This document shows positions 62,876 through 64,000 of a stretch of 64,000 nucleotides of DNA, piece after piece. The number at the start of each line of letters is the position of its first letter. Position 1 is the first letter of the stretch. The stretch covers positions 62,001 through 126,000 of the forward strand of contig NZ_JACHFD010000007.1 of NCBI RefSeq assembly GCF_014201715.1. Reading direction: 5' to 3'. The stretch is from Haloferula luteola. Lineage in GTDB: Bacteria; Verrucomicrobiota; Verrucomicrobiia; Verrucomicrobiales; Akkermansiaceae. The notes under the pieces were generated by a model. That model was not told the origin of the DNA. It worked only from the letters and a program-made list of their open reading frames with translations, and ran no database searches. Made by a program: the position numbers and the translations under genes.

Positions 62876-63418
62876 TCAAGGGGAATCAGAAGTCACCGTT
62901 CTGGAGTGCACTTGATGGCTTTCAAGGTCGTATTCGATGGGAAGCTCCATGATTGGGGCGTCAGTTGCGGGATCCTTGCCTGATAGGGTGAGGTGAAGGA
63001 GCTGAGTCGGAGTGCTCCATGAGATCGAGGCGATTCCAGTATGAAAGAGAGCCAGATGTTTGACTCGGGTGGCGGCATCCCACTCCTTCCAGAGTTGTGC
63101 GTCGAATCCGAGGACTTCTGAGACGCGTCCGTTGGACTCAATCTGATATAGCATCGCGATGGCGTCGCCCGATCCGACTTTTTGCATGCGGCAAAGCCAT
63201 CGTCCGTCTGGGGAGAGAAAGTAAAGCCCAGGCCAAGGGAAGGCTTGCAGGGGAACGTCGGAGGATTCGGGGCGTTCGAACCGCAGCCATTCTTTGGGAT
63301 GCTCTCCCCGGATTTGGAGGATCTGGAATCTTCCTTCGCAGGAAAGAGCGACGTTTGGGGGCGCTGCCCCCAGCGGAAGGCACCCAGTCCAGGCAAGGAC
63401 GAGAAAGGTGGGTTTCAT
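62876..63418 (-). CDS. Hypothetical exported protein
   Basis: 180 residues from the ATG at 63418. A signal peptide (KPTFLVLAWTGCLPLGAAP) is followed by a beta-rich sequence (GRFQILQIRGEHPKEWLRF, GLYFLSPDGRWLCRM) that may fold into a small beta-sandwich or propeller-like blade. No family recognised. It lies 36 bp upstream (in minus-strand terms) of the small membrane protein gene, so the two may be cotranscribed. Confidence 0.65.
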   Translation of the reverse strand: MKPTFLVLAWTGCLPLGAAPPNVALSCEGRFQILQIRGEHPKEWLRFERPESSDVPLQAFPWPGLYFLSPDGRWLCRMQKVGSGDAIAMLYQIESNGRVSEVLGFDAQLWKEWDAATRVKHLALFHTGIASISWSTPTQLLHLTLSGKDPATDAPIMELPIEYDLESHQVHSRTVTSDSP

Positions 63419-63651
63419 GGTGAGAAGCAAAAACCGGTATTCGGTGATCGGTGAATGAGTTCGCCAGGAGAAGGTATCCCCGTAAAGTTTGAATATTAAA
63501 GGTTTTGGGTGAAGATTAGGATCATGAAAAGATAAGAGGGTCTTGGGTTGGGTGATATTTTTGATTGTTGAAGAAAAGAGCTGTCACGAGAAGAGGCTTG
63601 CTTTGTTGGGGGGTGGGTTCATGGATGGGTATCGCTATCTAACTTTTGTCT

Positions 63652-64000
63652 ATGCTTTCGATGATACGTGGTTGGTTTTTTTGGTTTCTTGTCAGCGGTT
63701 TGCTTTCCCATGCGCTCGCTTTGTCTTCGGGTGAAACGGCTTCCGGGAATATCGCGACTCTTGGCGAAGTGGATGAAGTGACGTTTTACGCTGAAGGTGG
63801 GCAACATATCCGGATCGGTGTGGCTTCCCTGGCGAGTAGTTCTTCAGTCAGTATCACCAGTGAGTTGCTGGCTCCTGGGGGAGAGGTGGTGGGATCGGTT
63901 GCTACGACAACCGGAGGGCTGATTTTCTATCAGGCGGTGAACTCGGGGACTTACCGGATTCGGTTGAACGAGACAGGAAACAATAACGTCGGAGGGTGGC
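63652..64000 (+). CDS. Secreted beta-sandwich protein, cut by window end
   Basis: Open from the ATG at 63652 (or 63661) to the last base, at least 116 residues. A signal peptide (GWFFWFLVSGLLSHALA) is followed by ETASGNIATLGEVDEVTFYA, GQHIRIGVASL and a late GTYRIRLNETG, a pattern seen in bacterial pre-peptidase-like beta-sandwich domains of large surface proteins. The preceding 63431-63651 is AT-richer than its surroundings, includes runs such as TTGAATATTAAAGG, and probably holds the promoter. Confidence 0.65.
   Translation, partial: MLSMIRGWFFWFLVSGLLSHALALSSGETASGNIATLGEVDEVTFYAEGGQHIRIGVASLASSSSVSITSELLAPGGEVVGSVATTTGGLIFYQAVNSGTYRIRLNETGNNNVGGW

Overview
The window looks like a GC-rich Gram-negative chromosome. 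It encodes an outer-membrane barrel, a Wza-like exporter and a periplasmic-type cytochrome. The mix of nucleobase catabolism, exopolysaccharide genes and a WXG/FtsK locus would suit a Verrucomicrobiota-like bacterium, but that assignment is inference; no rRNA or tRNA gene was recognised.

Layout. (1) 1-9138: the 3' part of a giant PKS-NRPS with a beta-aminotransferase domain and a terminal thioesterase. (2) 9189-16193: exopolysaccharide genes (outer-membrane barrel, Wza-like, Wzc-like with a damaged P-loop, sugar-phosphate transferase, flippase). (3) 16246-18987: a CBM9-like protein and a sodium/solute symporter. (4) 19273-28789: purine and pyrimidine catabolism, first block (PuuD, UraD, XdhC, xanthine/uracil permease, PreA, malonate-semialdehyde dehydrogenase, dihydropyrimidinase, aminotransferase). 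(5) 28942-34359: a tightly packed NAD operon (pncB, nadE, kptA, an ART-like/macro fusion, pncA). (6) 34363-45029: an accessory island. (7) 45066-57692: purine catabolism, second block (fused xanthine dehydrogenase, a plant-like ureide route, HIU hydrolase, adenosine deaminase, AGXT/PucG-type aminotransferase), then a LOG-family protein and cytosine deaminase. (8) 57779-62513: a type VII secretion-like locus. (9) 62555-64000: small membrane or secreted proteins, the last cut by the window end.

The island is the most interesting part. Five same-strand genes with gaps of 22 bp or less encode a SLOG/transmembrane protein, a C-type-lectin/FGE-sulfatase-fold protein, an LRR-Roc-COR-TIR protein, a second lectin-fold protein and a ClpX-like unfoldase. 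A convergent gene encodes an apparent TIR-STING protein with no cyclase beside it. The two lectin-fold genes carry a shared 34-codon block in which all 19 nucleotide differences fall at codon positions 1 and 2, none at position 3, and every one can be explained by mutation of adenines in a common template. That is the signature of a diversity-generating retroelement (DGR), although no reverse transcriptase or template is visible here. The island is bracketed by ~270-bp direct repeats made from the 3' end of the xanthine dehydrogenase gene, one inside the intact gene and one a remnant next to pncA. I read it as a mobile immune-type cassette with diversified sensors, a GTPase switch, NAD-dependent TIR signalling and a membrane effector; the wiring is inference.

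Metabolically, the nucleobase genes link up: adenosine and xanthine go through urate, allantoin and ureidoglycolate to glyoxylate; cytosine and uracil go through dihydrouracil and beta-alanine to acetyl-CoA. No dedicated beta-ureidopropionase or PreT was recognised.
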